Below the pieces are notes generated by a model that did not search any database, was not told the DNA's origin, and was given only the letters and a program-made list of their open reading frames with translations. DNA of 10,434 nucleotides from an uncultured Flavobacteriales bacterium (GTDB lineage Bacteria; Bacteroidota; Bacteroidia; Flavobacteriales; Flavobacteriaceae), in assembly GCA_913009535.1 (NCBI GenBank), contig CAJVXR010000054.1, positions 1 through 10,434 on the forward strand. Reading direction: 5' to 3'. The stretch's first letter is position 1. Each line of letters starts with the position of its first letter. Both the position numbers and the translations under genes were made by a program. Positions 1-6,333 of this stretch are shown here, in pieces.

Positions 1-55
1 GAAAATAGAATAAAAACACAGGTTGAATAAACAGTAATAGTAGAAGGAGTTTTTT
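1..55. repeat. 55-bp perfect direct repeat, left copy
   Basis: Every base from 1 to 55 matches 1539-1593 in the same orientation. The next base differs (A at 56, T at 1594). How far the repeat extends to the left cannot be seen because the window begins at its first base. On the minus strand it encodes the Lys-Lys/Leu-rich signal-peptide core of the gene starting at 64. Confidence 0.97.
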
Positions 56-64
56 AATTGTCAT
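1..64 (-). CDS. 5' end of a secreted protein gene (signal peptide only; partial)
   Basis: An ATG at 62-64 on the minus strand opens a frame reading MTIKK, then six Leu, then FIQPVFLFYF, and runs off the left edge after 21 codons. It is a textbook signal peptide: a short positive n-region and a strongly hydrophobic core. From codon 4 on, it is identical at the DNA level to the start of the beta-helix remnant at 1351-1593, so the missing part is probably the same type of protein (right-handed parallel beta-helix, for example a polysaccharide lyase). The ATG lies inside the last codons of GH10, overlapping by 11 nt in a different frame, which suggests translational coupling. Being so short, it is supported by the overlap geometry, the signal-peptide composition and the repeat, not by any domain. 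Confidence 0.6.
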   Translation of the reverse strand, partial: MTIKKLLLLLLFIQPVFLFYF

Positions 65-1223
65 AAAATTTTGGTGTAACGTCTTTATTTTTCAAAGTAC
101 TTTTTAATATATCCACGGCTTTTTTTGGTTGTAGATTTGAATCATATAAATATTTATATTCATGAGATGAAACATCATTTTTGTCGTATACTCCCCAAGT
201 GTTAAACGTTACAACTCCATTATTTCTTTTACTCATTATTGCTTTTAAAATATTGGTATATCCGTGAGCTTGTCTGTCATACTCAGAACTTGAGGGTGGA
301 TCTCCTGTCATTTTGTAATCAATTTCAGTTATGTGAAAATCTAAATCATTCTGATGAGCCCAGTCAATTAACGACATTAAATAATCGAATTTTTCTTTAT
401 TTAATGAAAGAACCACATCATCTCTTAAATGAGATTGCCAACCCAACCCATCTACTCTTAACCCTTTGTTTTTTAAATATAAAATAGTTTCTTTTACCTT
501 ATCCCACATTGCTGTTTCCATACCTTGATGCTGATTAAAAACTAAACTAATATTAGGAGCAAATTCATTTGCAATTTCAAAGGATCTAATTATGTACAAA
601 GGAATACTATCTTTATTTTTTCCAATTTGAGTCCAGGGATTTTGATAGCCAGTCCCACTTTTTTCAACAGTCCAATTAGCTTCTTTATCAATAGTCTCGT
701 TTACGACATCCATCCACCTAACATTTTTCTCATTATTAATTTTTTTACAAAGTTTAGTTAAAAATTCTTCATAATTTTCAGCAAGTTCCTCTTTGTTTCT
801 TGAATCAGTTTTAGCCCAAGTTGAGGATTGAGGTCCTATGGGACCGTGGACACGCATTTGAAGATTATTTGTATTAGCAAAATCTAAAAAAGCATCTACT
901 CTTTCCCAATTCCATTTGTCAGGTTCTGGATGAACTATAGTCTGTTTAAATGAATTTTCAGGGACCAAATAATCAAACTCTTTAAGATATAGTTCATCAA
1001 CATTAGAATTTAATTGAAAAAAATTTAGAGTTGCTCCAAATTTAAAGTCATCCGTATTAAATTCATCTGACATAATTTTTTTAAAACTATCAGTAATTTT
1101 ACCAGATTGAGGGTCTAAATTTGGATCATTTCCAATAATAGTCGATTCCTTCGAACAACTTATAAATAAGAATAAATAAATAAAAACTTTTAATGAACGA
1201 TATAAAAAGTTTAATGCAAACAT
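54..1223 (-). CDS. Glycoside hydrolase family 10 endo-beta-1,4-xylanase-type lipoprotein
   Basis: The 389-residue protein should cut internal beta-1,4-xylosidic bonds by a retaining mechanism. A signal peptide with lipobox ending at Cys23 (LFISC), followed by SKE, suggests a lipoprotein, possibly surface-exposed. The single GH10 barrel spans about 50-375. WMDVVNE contains the acid/base Glu176, HITEID contains the nucleophile Glu300, and GLGWQSH (259-265) matches the conserved strand with the active-site His. The usual RGHTLVWH strand is replaced by RVHGPIGPQSSTW (124-136): His126 is kept but the Trp-His pair is lost, so it belongs to a divergent GH10 group. No carbohydrate-binding module is present. 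A TTG-N19-TATATTTA promoter candidate lies just upstream. The last codons overlap the start of the next gene by 11 bp. The whole gene sits between two 55-bp direct repeats. Family call secure; exact xylan type unknown. Confidence 0.92.
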   Translation of the reverse strand: MFALNFLYRSLKVFIYLFLFISCSKESTIIGNDPNLDPQSGKITDSFKKIMSDEFNTDDFKFGATLNFFQLNSNVDELYLKEFDYLVPENSFKQTIVHPEPDKWNWERVDAFLDFANTNNLQMRVHGPIGPQSSTWAKTDSRNKEELAENYEEFLTKLCKKINNEKNVRWMDVVNETIDKEANWTVEKSGTGYQNPWTQIGKNKDSIPLYIIRSFEIANEFAPNISLVFNQHQGMETAMWDKVKETILYLKNKGLRVDGLGWQSHLRDDVVLSLNKEKFDYLMSLIDWAHQNDLDFHITEIDYKMTGDPPSSSEYDRQAHGYTNILKAIMSKRNNGVVTFNTWGVYDKNDVSSHEYKYLYDSNLQPKKAVDILKSTLKNKDVTPKFYDN

Positions 1224-1250
1224 TATATTAAGGTGAAATTAAGGATTAAA

Positions 1251-1280
1251 TAAATATAATATATATTTAATTTAAATCAA
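1251..1280 (-). promoter_or_regulatory. Candidate Bacteroidota promoter for the GH10 gene
   Basis: On the minus strand, TTG (1278-1280) is followed after exactly 19 bases by TATATTTA (1251-1258), matching seven of eight positions of the TAnnTTTG minus-7 box with the usual minus-33 TTG. The box ends 27 bp before the GH10 ATG. The region is almost pure A and T, so a chance match is quite possible. The 127 bp between the remnant and GH10 hold nothing else recognisable except the short tail noted with the remnant. Confidence 0.4.
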
Positions 1281-1350
1281 TTATTTTTAGTTTTAATAAA
1301 ATAAGTTTATCTAATCGTTACAACTACCATTTTCATCTTGTAAAATGCTT

Positions 1351-1593
1351 TTAGTTCATAATATACTTAATCTCATTAATAATGATAGAGTTAATTTTTT
1401 CTACAGTTTTCCAAGGGCTATCAAGCAACTTTCCGCTATTGTCATCATCCCCATTGTTTCCATCCACAAAATATCCTTTTAAATCTGAATGTAAATTTAT
1501 TTGTGTCTTTTCAGGACTTCCCGGAAAATCGGAAACTGGAAAATAGAATAAAAACACAGGTTGAATAAACAGTAATAGTAGAAGGAGTTTTTT
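1351..1593 (-). pseudogene. Truncated N-terminal remnant of a secreted parallel beta-helix-type protein
   Basis: The open frame runs from an in-frame TAA at 1594-1596 to the TAA at 1351-1353, 80 codons. It starts KK, then six Leu, then FIQPVFLFYF: a signal-peptide core encoded by the 55-bp repeat. After it comes GYFVDGNNGDDDNSG and DSPWKTVEKINS, which is how many right-handed beta-helix carbohydrate-active proteins begin their mature part. The frame then ends abruptly (IKYIMN) where a beta-helix protein would continue for hundreds of residues. No ATG precedes the signal peptide, because TAA sits directly before the two Lys codons; the only possible start inside is the GTG at 1555-1557, which would cut off the n-region. 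In another minus-strand frame, a short tail reading SILQDENGSCND then stop occurs at about 1309-1347 and might be a scrap of the lost C-terminus. It is therefore called a remnant, though an assembly join could produce the same picture. Confidence 0.6.
1539..1593. repeat. 55-bp perfect direct repeat, right copy
   Basis: This is the second copy of the repeat at 1-55, so the two copies are offset by 1538 bp and the GH10 gene and beta-helix remnant lie between them. The copy has a longer T run (eight instead of six), and the flanking sequence toward 1600 is unrelated to that next to the left copy, so the ATG found beside the left copy is absent here. Confidence 0.97.
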
Positions 1594-1618
1594 TTATATT
1601 TTTATTTAAACTCTCCTT
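1582..1618. repeat. Imperfect inverted repeat at the edge of the 55-bp repeat
   Basis: AAGGAGTTT at 1582-1590 pairs with AAACTCTCCTT at 1608-1618 with two unpaired bases, across a 17-base loop made only of A and T. The end of the 55-bp repeat (1593/1594) lies inside the loop. It is placed just after the UPF0114 stop, so it could act as a weak terminator for that gene, but no T tract follows the stem on the minus strand. A role as a hairpin at a rearrangement junction is equally possible. Confidence 0.4.
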
Positions 1619-1619
1619 A

Positions 1620-2120
1620 TCACTTAGTATTTATATTGATCAAATAATACCCTAAACAAATAGATAAAATTGATAATCCAAAAAACAAGATATCTAATGG
1701 ACTTGTAAAGTTTTCAGTTAATTTTAAAATCTTTTCAAAAAACTTAACTATTAAAACTATTATAATAACTTTTATAATCTTATTTTTTAGTTGATCTAAA
1801 CTTTTAATTTTCAAAGTAGATTCAGAAAACTTAGCATTAGCGAAATCAATTTCACTTACAAAAAGCTCATATATACCAAAACCAAAAATCAATAAAACTA
1901 TTCCAATTAAGAATAAATCTATCGATGATATAATTTTAAATAGAAGTTGATTATTATCTTGAATAGCTGAATCAAATAATGGATTATAAAATATTATTGC
2001 TTGAATAATATCCCAACTTCCTATTACAATAAGAGAAATTGAAGCTATTATTGAAAGAACAACTGCAAGAATAACAACATATCTAACACTCCAAAGTACT
2101 TTTTCAAATTTGTTTTCCAT
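1620..2120 (-). CDS. UPF0114 (YqhA-like) integral membrane protein
   Basis: This 166-residue protein has hydrophobic segments at about 13-36, 62-88, 114-128 and 141-163, giving three or four membrane passes. The segment IGIVLLIFGFGIYELFVSEI (72-91) is the hallmark of the UPF0114/YqhA family, followed by a polar loop (SESTLKIKSLDQLKNK) that also fits. The family's biochemical role is not established. The start is the ATG before ENKFEKVLW; the M3 peptidase gene begins 50 bp away on the other strand, so both probably use the short shared spacer. Downstream, the stop lies 26 bp before the duplicated signal-peptide segment at 1593. Nothing ties it to the PUL. Family recognition is by motif memory, not by a search. 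Confidence 0.85.
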   Translation of the reverse strand: MENKFEKVLWSVRYVVILAVVLSIIASISLIVIGSWDIIQAIIFYNPLFDSAIQDNNQLLFKIISSIDLFLIGIVLLIFGFGIYELFVSEIDFANAKFSESTLKIKSLDQLKNKIIKVIIIVLIVKFFEKILKLTENFTSPLDILFFGLSILSICLGYYLININTK

Positions 2121-2170
2121 ATCAATATTTTCGTTATATTAAATTTAAACAAAACGAACAGAATTGCACT
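2121..2170. promoter_or_regulatory. Short divergent spacer likely holding both promoters
   Basis: These 50 bp separate the divergent starts of the UPF0114 gene (minus) and the M3 peptidase gene (plus), so start signals for both must lie here or inside the genes. On the plus strand TAAATTTA at 2140-2147 resembles a minus-7 box, but no TTG stands at the matching distance, so no exact promoter is called. Confidence 0.35.
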
Positions 2171-4288
2171 ATGAAAAATTTATTTATAATTATTATTTCC
2201 TCTTTATTTTTAGTAAACTGTAATAATTCAAACCCTATAATGAAACAATGGTCAGACAAAAGTTTAGAATTTGGAGGAGTTCCAGCATTTGATAAAATGA
2301 CTCCCAAGCTAGTAAAAGAAGCTATGCTTAGTGGAATGGAAATGAGTCTTAGTGATATAGATAAAATTGCTAATAACCCAGAATCTCCAACATTTGAAAA
2401 CACTATTGAACAAATGGAAAGATCTGGAAAACTTTTAAGTGATGTTTATCCATACTATGGAATTTTATCAAGTAACATGTCAAGTCCTGAATTTAGAAAG
2501 ATTCAAGGAGAATTAGCCCCTAAGCTTTCTCAATATTCCTCATCAATCAATCAAAATGAAAAATTATTTGAGAGAGTTAGTGCTATTTATAAGGCTTCTA
2601 AAACTAATCCTTTAGAAAATGATCAACAAAGAGTTTTAGATTTAACATACAAGAGTTTTGAGATGAATGGAGCTGCTTTAGACAAGGATAAAAAAGAGAG
2701 ATATGCAGAAATCAATCTAGAACTTTCTAAATTATATAATGATTTTTCTAATAATGTATTACACGATGAAGAAAATTATGTTACTTATTTAGAGGAATCT
2801 GAATTAAAAGGTTTATCAAATGGATTTATAAAATCCGCTAAAAAAATTGCACAAGACAAAGGATTTGAAGATAAATATGCGATAACTAACACAAGGTCTT
2901 CTATGGATCCATTTTTAACTTATTCTACCAATAGAGAAATCAGAGAAGTTGTATGGAAAAACTATTATTCTAGAGGAGATAATGGAGGTGAGTTTGATAA
3001 TAACCAAATTATAGCTGAAATATTAAAATTAAGAAAAGAACGAGTTGGTTTATTAGGTCATGAAAATTATGCTCAATGGAGACTACAAGATAGAATGGCA
3101 AAAAACCCTGAAAATGCAATGGCATTAATGGAGGCAGTATGGCCTGCTGCAATAGCCAGAGTTGATGAAGAAGTAGCTGATATGCAGAAAGCAGCTAATG
3201 AACTTGTCAATCCCAAAATCACAATTGAACCCTGGGACTATAGATTCTATGCTGAAAAGGTTAGAAAAATAAAATATGATTTAGATTCTGATGAAGTCAA
3301 ACAATATTTACAACTAGATAAATTAACTGAGGCTATGTTTTATGTAGCTGGGGAATTATTTAATTTCAAGTTTACAGCTTTAGAGAAAGGTAAAATTCCT
3401 GTATTTCATGAAGATGTAAATGTTTGGGAAGTCCAAGATAAATCCTCTAGTGAACATATTGGATTATGGTACTTAGATCCATACGCTAGACAAGGAAAAA
3501 GATCTGGAGCTTGGGCTACAACATATAGAAGTCATACAACAATGGATGGAAAGACTAATGTTTTAGCTTCGAATAACTCTAATTTTGTAAAACCTGCTCC
3601 TGGTGAGGCTTTATTAGTATCGTGGGACGACGCTACTACTTTCTTTCATGAATTTGGACATGCATTACACTTTTTCTCTTCTAATGTAAAATATCCAACC
3701 TTAAATGGTGGCGTTAGAGATTATACAGAATTTCAATCTCAACTTCTTGAAAGATGGTTGTCTACTGATAGAGTAATTAATCAGTATTTAGTTCATAACA
3801 AGACTGGAGACCCAATGCCAAAAGAACTAGTGGATAAAATAAAAACAGCCTCAACATTTAATCAAGGTTTTGGAACAACAGAATATTTAGCCTCTGCAAT
3901 TATGGACATGAAATTTCATTTAGCAGATCCATCAAACATAGATGTAGATAAATTTGAAAGAGAAACGTTAGCAGGTCTAAAAATGCCTACTGAACTACCT
4001 ATGAGACACAGAACGCCACACTTTGGACATGTCTTTTCAGGTGAAGGATATGCAACTGCTTATTACGGTTATATGTGGGCAGACGTATTAACTGCTGATG
4101 CATCAGAAGCATTTGCTGAAGCTCCAGGCGGGTTTTATGATAAAGATGTTGCTAAGAAATTAGTGGATTACTTATTTTCACCTAGAAATTCAATTGACCC
4201 CGCAGAAGCTTACCGTCTATTTAGAGGAAGGGATGCTAATATTGAAGCGTTAATGAGAGATCGTGGATTTCCACTTCAAACGCCTTAA
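2171..4288 (+). CDS. dcp: M3-family zinc metallopeptidase (peptidyl-dipeptidase Dcp type), lipoprotein
   Basis: The 705-residue enzyme is the only confident plus-strand gene. The N-terminus ends in a lipobox at Cys17 (LFLVNC), so it should be membrane-anchored outside the cytoplasm and cut short peptides, typically releasing C-terminal dipeptides. The zinc site is HEFGH, with His493 and His497 as ligands and Glu494 catalytic. The third ligand is probably Glu520 in DYTEFQSQLLERW, 27 residues after His493. The substrate-stabilising His/Tyr block is FGHVFSGEGYATAYYGYMW, with His620, Tyr627 and Tyr631. The N-terminal helical half (about 25-330) and overall length match Dcp/oligopeptidase A relatives. 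The ATG was chosen because it directly precedes the signal peptide; no clear ribosome site is present. It is divergent from the UPF0114 gene (50 bp) and convergent with the NTF2-like gene. It has no visible link to glycan use and is probably a general peptide-scavenging gene. Confidence 0.94.
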   Translation: MKNLFIIIISSLFLVNCNNSNPIMKQWSDKSLEFGGVPAFDKMTPKLVKEAMLSGMEMSLSDIDKIANNPESPTFENTIEQMERSGKLLSDVYPYYGILSSNMSSPEFRKIQGELAPKLSQYSSSINQNEKLFERVSAIYKASKTNPLENDQQRVLDLTYKSFEMNGAALDKDKKERYAEINLELSKLYNDFSNNVLHDEENYVTYLEESELKGLSNGFIKSAKKIAQDKGFEDKYAITNTRSSMDPFLTYSTNREIREVVWKNYYSRGDNGGEFDNNQIIAEILKLRKERVGLLGHENYAQWRLQDRMAKNPENAMALMEAVWPAAIARVDEEVADMQKAANELVNPKITIEPWDYRFYAEKVRKIKYDLDSDEVKQYLQLDKLTEAMFYVAGELFNFKFTALEKGKIPVFHEDVNVWEVQDKSSSEHIGLWYLDPYARQGKRSGAWATTYRSHTTMDGKTNVLASNNSNFVKPAPGEALLVSWDDATTFFHEFGHALHFFSSNVKYPTLNGGVRDYTEFQSQLLERWLSTDRVINQYLVHNKTGDPMPKELVDKIKTASTFNQGFGTTEYLASAIMDMKFHLADPSNIDVDKFERETLAGLKMPTELPMRHRTPHFGHVFSGEGYATAYYGYMWADVLTADASEAFAEAPGGFYDKDVAKKLVDYLFSPRNSIDPAEAYRLFRGRDANIEALMRDRGFPLQTP

Positions 4289-4301
4289 TAATAATAAAAA
4301 A

Positions 4302-4321
4302 AATATTATTTAAATATTATT
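4302..4321. terminator. Weak AT-only palindrome between convergent genes
   Basis: A 20-bp palindrome centred on TTT/AAA at 4309-4314 pairs in 8 of 10 positions. It lies between the stops of the M3 peptidase and the NTF2-like gene and includes the stop codon of the latter, where a bidirectional terminator would be expected. With no G or C in the stem it would be unstable, so this is a tentative call. Confidence 0.25.
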
Positions 4322-4823
4322 CAGAAGTTCCCATATTAGCTACATAATTTGCTGAATCAAAAATGTATGATACAAGAGAAACCTTATCACCTTCCCATCT
4401 AAAGTATGCATGAACAGGATTTGACACTACAACACCTGTAGAAACACTTGTTCCTTCCCATGTAAACCAAGTACTAGTATAGATTGCTCCCTTTCCATTT
4501 TCATTATCATCATAAATATGGGTAGCAGTAGTTGTGCTAATATTCTTTACTTCGGAATAAGACTCTTTTCCGCTCATAAACGCTTCCATCATTTGAGTTG
4601 GAGACATCTCTTGACCATTTACTCTAGCAACTGCATTTTCTGTAAAAATACTAACCTGATCAGTCATATCATCAGCTAGATAAGCATTATTAAAAGCATC
4701 CATAACAGAAGATTTCGCATCGTTTTGTTCAATAATTCCTCTTTGATTTTCTGATTTTGTTTCAGTTGTTGAACAGCTTAATATAAATAAGCTTAAAAAA
4801 AGTAGGTAAAAAATATTTTTCAT
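4317..4823 (-). CDS. NTF2/SnoaL-like lipoprotein of unknown function
   Basis: This 168-residue protein begins with a short signal peptide and a lipobox ending at Cys17 (LFILSC), so it is a probable lipoprotein. The mature part (about 35-160) has the pattern of an NTF2-like/SnoaL or DUF4440 cone fold: an N-terminal helix (SSVMDAFNNAYLADDM), a strand with FTENAVARVNGQE, a helix with SPTQMMEAFMSG, then long strands with ISTTTATHIYDD, AIYTSTWFTWEG and HAYFRWEGDKVSLVSYIFD. Such domains may bind small ligands or serve as scaffolds; catalytic residues cannot be assigned by eye. It lies 114 bp downstream of the sulfatase on the same strand, with its own candidate promoter, and converges with the M3 peptidase gene, whose stop is 28 bp away. 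It is more likely a separate transcription unit than a PUL member. Fold call moderate, function unknown. Confidence 0.8.
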   Translation of the reverse strand: MKNIFYLLFLSLFILSCSTTETKSENQRGIIEQNDAKSSVMDAFNNAYLADDMTDQVSIFTENAVARVNGQEMSPTQMMEAFMSGKESYSEVKNISTTTATHIYDDNENGKGAIYTSTWFTWEGTSVSTGVVVSNPVHAYFRWEGDKVSLVSYIFDSANYVANMGTSE

Positions 4824-4846
4824 TTGATATTAGTTTAATGTTAATT

Positions 4847-4876
4847 CTAATTTAATTTAATTCTTAGTATAATCAA
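4847..4876 (-). promoter_or_regulatory. Candidate Bacteroidota promoter for the NTF2-like lipoprotein gene
   Basis: On the minus strand, TTG (4874-4876) lies 19 bases before TAAATTAG (4847-4854), which matches seven of eight positions of TAnnTTTG. The box ends 23 bp before the ATG at 4821-4823, nearly the same geometry as upstream of GH10. Together with the 114-bp gap after the sulfatase, it supports a separate transcript for this gene. AT-rich background weakens the call. Confidence 0.4.
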
Positions 4877-4937
4877 AGTAAAATAAAACTTTTGGGAGCT
4901 AGTTTTGTTTTATATGTTAGAGTCAAATTATTCAACT

Positions 4938-6323
4938 TTAATTAATTGACTTAATATGCTTGTTTAGTATACTACTAAGACTATCGACAATTGATTTTTC
5001 AGATTTGATTTCAGCTATATTATTCATTTGTAGTTCGTCATTTTCGATGTCATATAACATCCTATGTGTTAAATTTCCTTTTCGACTCCACTCCGTGTAA
5101 TAATATTTGTTAGATATTAAAGTTTCTCCATTTTGCCATCTTGAAAATGCAATATCATTAGTAATTTTTTTTGGATTTTTAAGATTATCAATCAAAGACT
5201 TGCCTTGAGCAAAACTTGGTATTTCTAATCCTGCTATTTCGCAAAATGTTGGATACAAATCAACTAATTCAACAAATGATTCACTGGTTTTGTTTTTTTT
5301 GTATTTAGGAGAACTAATTATCATTGGAATTTTAAGTTCGTATTGAAATAAATTATGTTTAGTCCATCTACCATGTTCTGAAAGACTAAAACCATGATCA
5401 CTGGTTAATACTACCGTAGTACTATCGGTTAAACCTTGGTTATCTAATTCAGCTAAAATAAGACCTATTTGCGCATCAATAAAACTAACACAAGCATAAT
5501 AAGCATGTATTAGCTCTTTAGCTTTATCGTCTGAAATTGGACCATTATCAGGAATATCTGTAAACTTTCTTAATTCATAAAAATAATTTGCTTTTTGTGG
5601 AGCAGATGGAGGGTAAAAATTATTTAACGGTAATGATATATCATTTCTATCATATAAATCCCAATACTTTTTAGGAGCAATAAATGGTAAATGAGGTTTT
5701 TGAAAACCTACAGCTATAAAATAAGGTTTATCATTTTTATTAATTGATTGTATATCCTCAATAGTCTTTTTAGTAACTTTTCCATCCGAATAATCAATAT
5801 CATCGTTATTTATAAATTCAGAGGCTGGACCAAAATTATTTTTTAAGTTTTTAATATTTAAAGGGTCTTGGTAATCTTTAGGATTGTTTCTTGAACTTCT
5901 AAACATATCATCCCACCCGTAAGATGCATCCTTAGCAAAATGAGAAATTTTACCATTACTTATTGTCCTGTAGCCATTTTTTTTAAGATAAGATGCAATA
6001 GTTAATGCGTTTGGAGCATCTTTATTTATTTTAGTGTCATAATTTCTGAATCTAGATTTAGTGGGTCTTAAGCCAGTAAGTATACTAGCTCTTGATGCTC
6101 CACATACTGGGTTATTGGTAAATGAATTCTTGAAATTAACACCACGTTTCTTTAATTTATCTATGTTTGGTGTAATAATTTTAAGCTGATTTTCTGCCAT
6201 AACAAGATTTCTTAAATCATCGACAATTATAAAAATTATATTTTCATTATTGGAATCTTTTTGAGCAAAAGCTGAAAAACAAAACATTGAAATAAAAACA
6301 ACGAGTAATTTATATTCCTTCAT
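4938..6323 (-). CDS. S1-family (FGly) sulfatase, iduronate-2-sulfatase-like, secreted
   Basis: The 461-residue enzyme should hydrolyse sulfate esters on a glycan, freeing sugars for the neighbouring hydrolase. A signal peptide is present, with cleavage expected after AFA (residue 20). The metal-binding start is FIIVDDLRN (Asp35-Asp36). The active-site signature is PVCGASRASILTG: Cys74 would be converted to formylglycine and Arg78 completes the CxAxR form of the CxPxR motif. Further expected catalytic residues are Lys125 (NGK), His211 (KPHLPF), Asp309-His310 (SDHG) and Lys322-His323. The TPNID and SDHGFSLSEHGRW blocks resemble the iduronate-2-sulfatase branch of the S1 sulfatases. Activity requires a maturation enzyme (anSME or FGE) not seen here. 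It is the last gene of the tight susC-susD-GH3-sulfatase run, with a 10-bp gap after GH3. The family assignment is firm; the sulfated substrate is unknown. Confidence 0.95.
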   Translation of the reverse strand: MKEYKLLVVFISMFCFSAFAQKDSNNENIIFIIVDDLRNLVMAENQLKIITPNIDKLKKRGVNFKNSFTNNPVCGASRASILTGLRPTKSRFRNYDTKINKDAPNALTIASYLKKNGYRTISNGKISHFAKDASYGWDDMFRSSRNNPKDYQDPLNIKNLKNNFGPASEFINNDDIDYSDGKVTKKTIEDIQSINKNDKPYFIAVGFQKPHLPFIAPKKYWDLYDRNDISLPLNNFYPPSAPQKANYFYELRKFTDIPDNGPISDDKAKELIHAYYACVSFIDAQIGLILAELDNQGLTDSTTVVLTSDHGFSLSEHGRWTKHNLFQYELKIPMIISSPKYKKNKTSESFVELVDLYPTFCEIAGLEIPSFAQGKSLIDNLKNPKKITNDIAFSRWQNGETLISNKYYYTEWSRKGNLTHRMLYDIENDELQMNNIAEIKSEKSIVDSLSSILNKHIKSIN

Positions 6324-6333
6324 GGAATTTTTT

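Noticed and set aside
239..487. Plus-strand open frame of 82 codons opposite GH10
   Set aside because: It lies wholly inside the GH10 gene on the other strand and has no recognisable domain or signal peptide.
56..1538. Insertion sequence or integron-like cassette carrying GH10
   Set aside because: No transposase, recombinase or terminal inverted repeats; the 55-bp repeat is coding and far longer than a usual target duplication.
2134..2403. Minus-strand open frame of 89 codons opposite the start of the M3 peptidase
   Set aside because: It overlaps the peptidase signal peptide and N-terminal domain on the other strand; its hydrophobic stretch is a by-product of the complementary codons.
4824..4937. 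Small gene, RNA gene or riboswitch in the spacer before the NTF2-like gene
   Set aside because: No open frame of note and no strong stem structure; only a promoter candidate could be supported.
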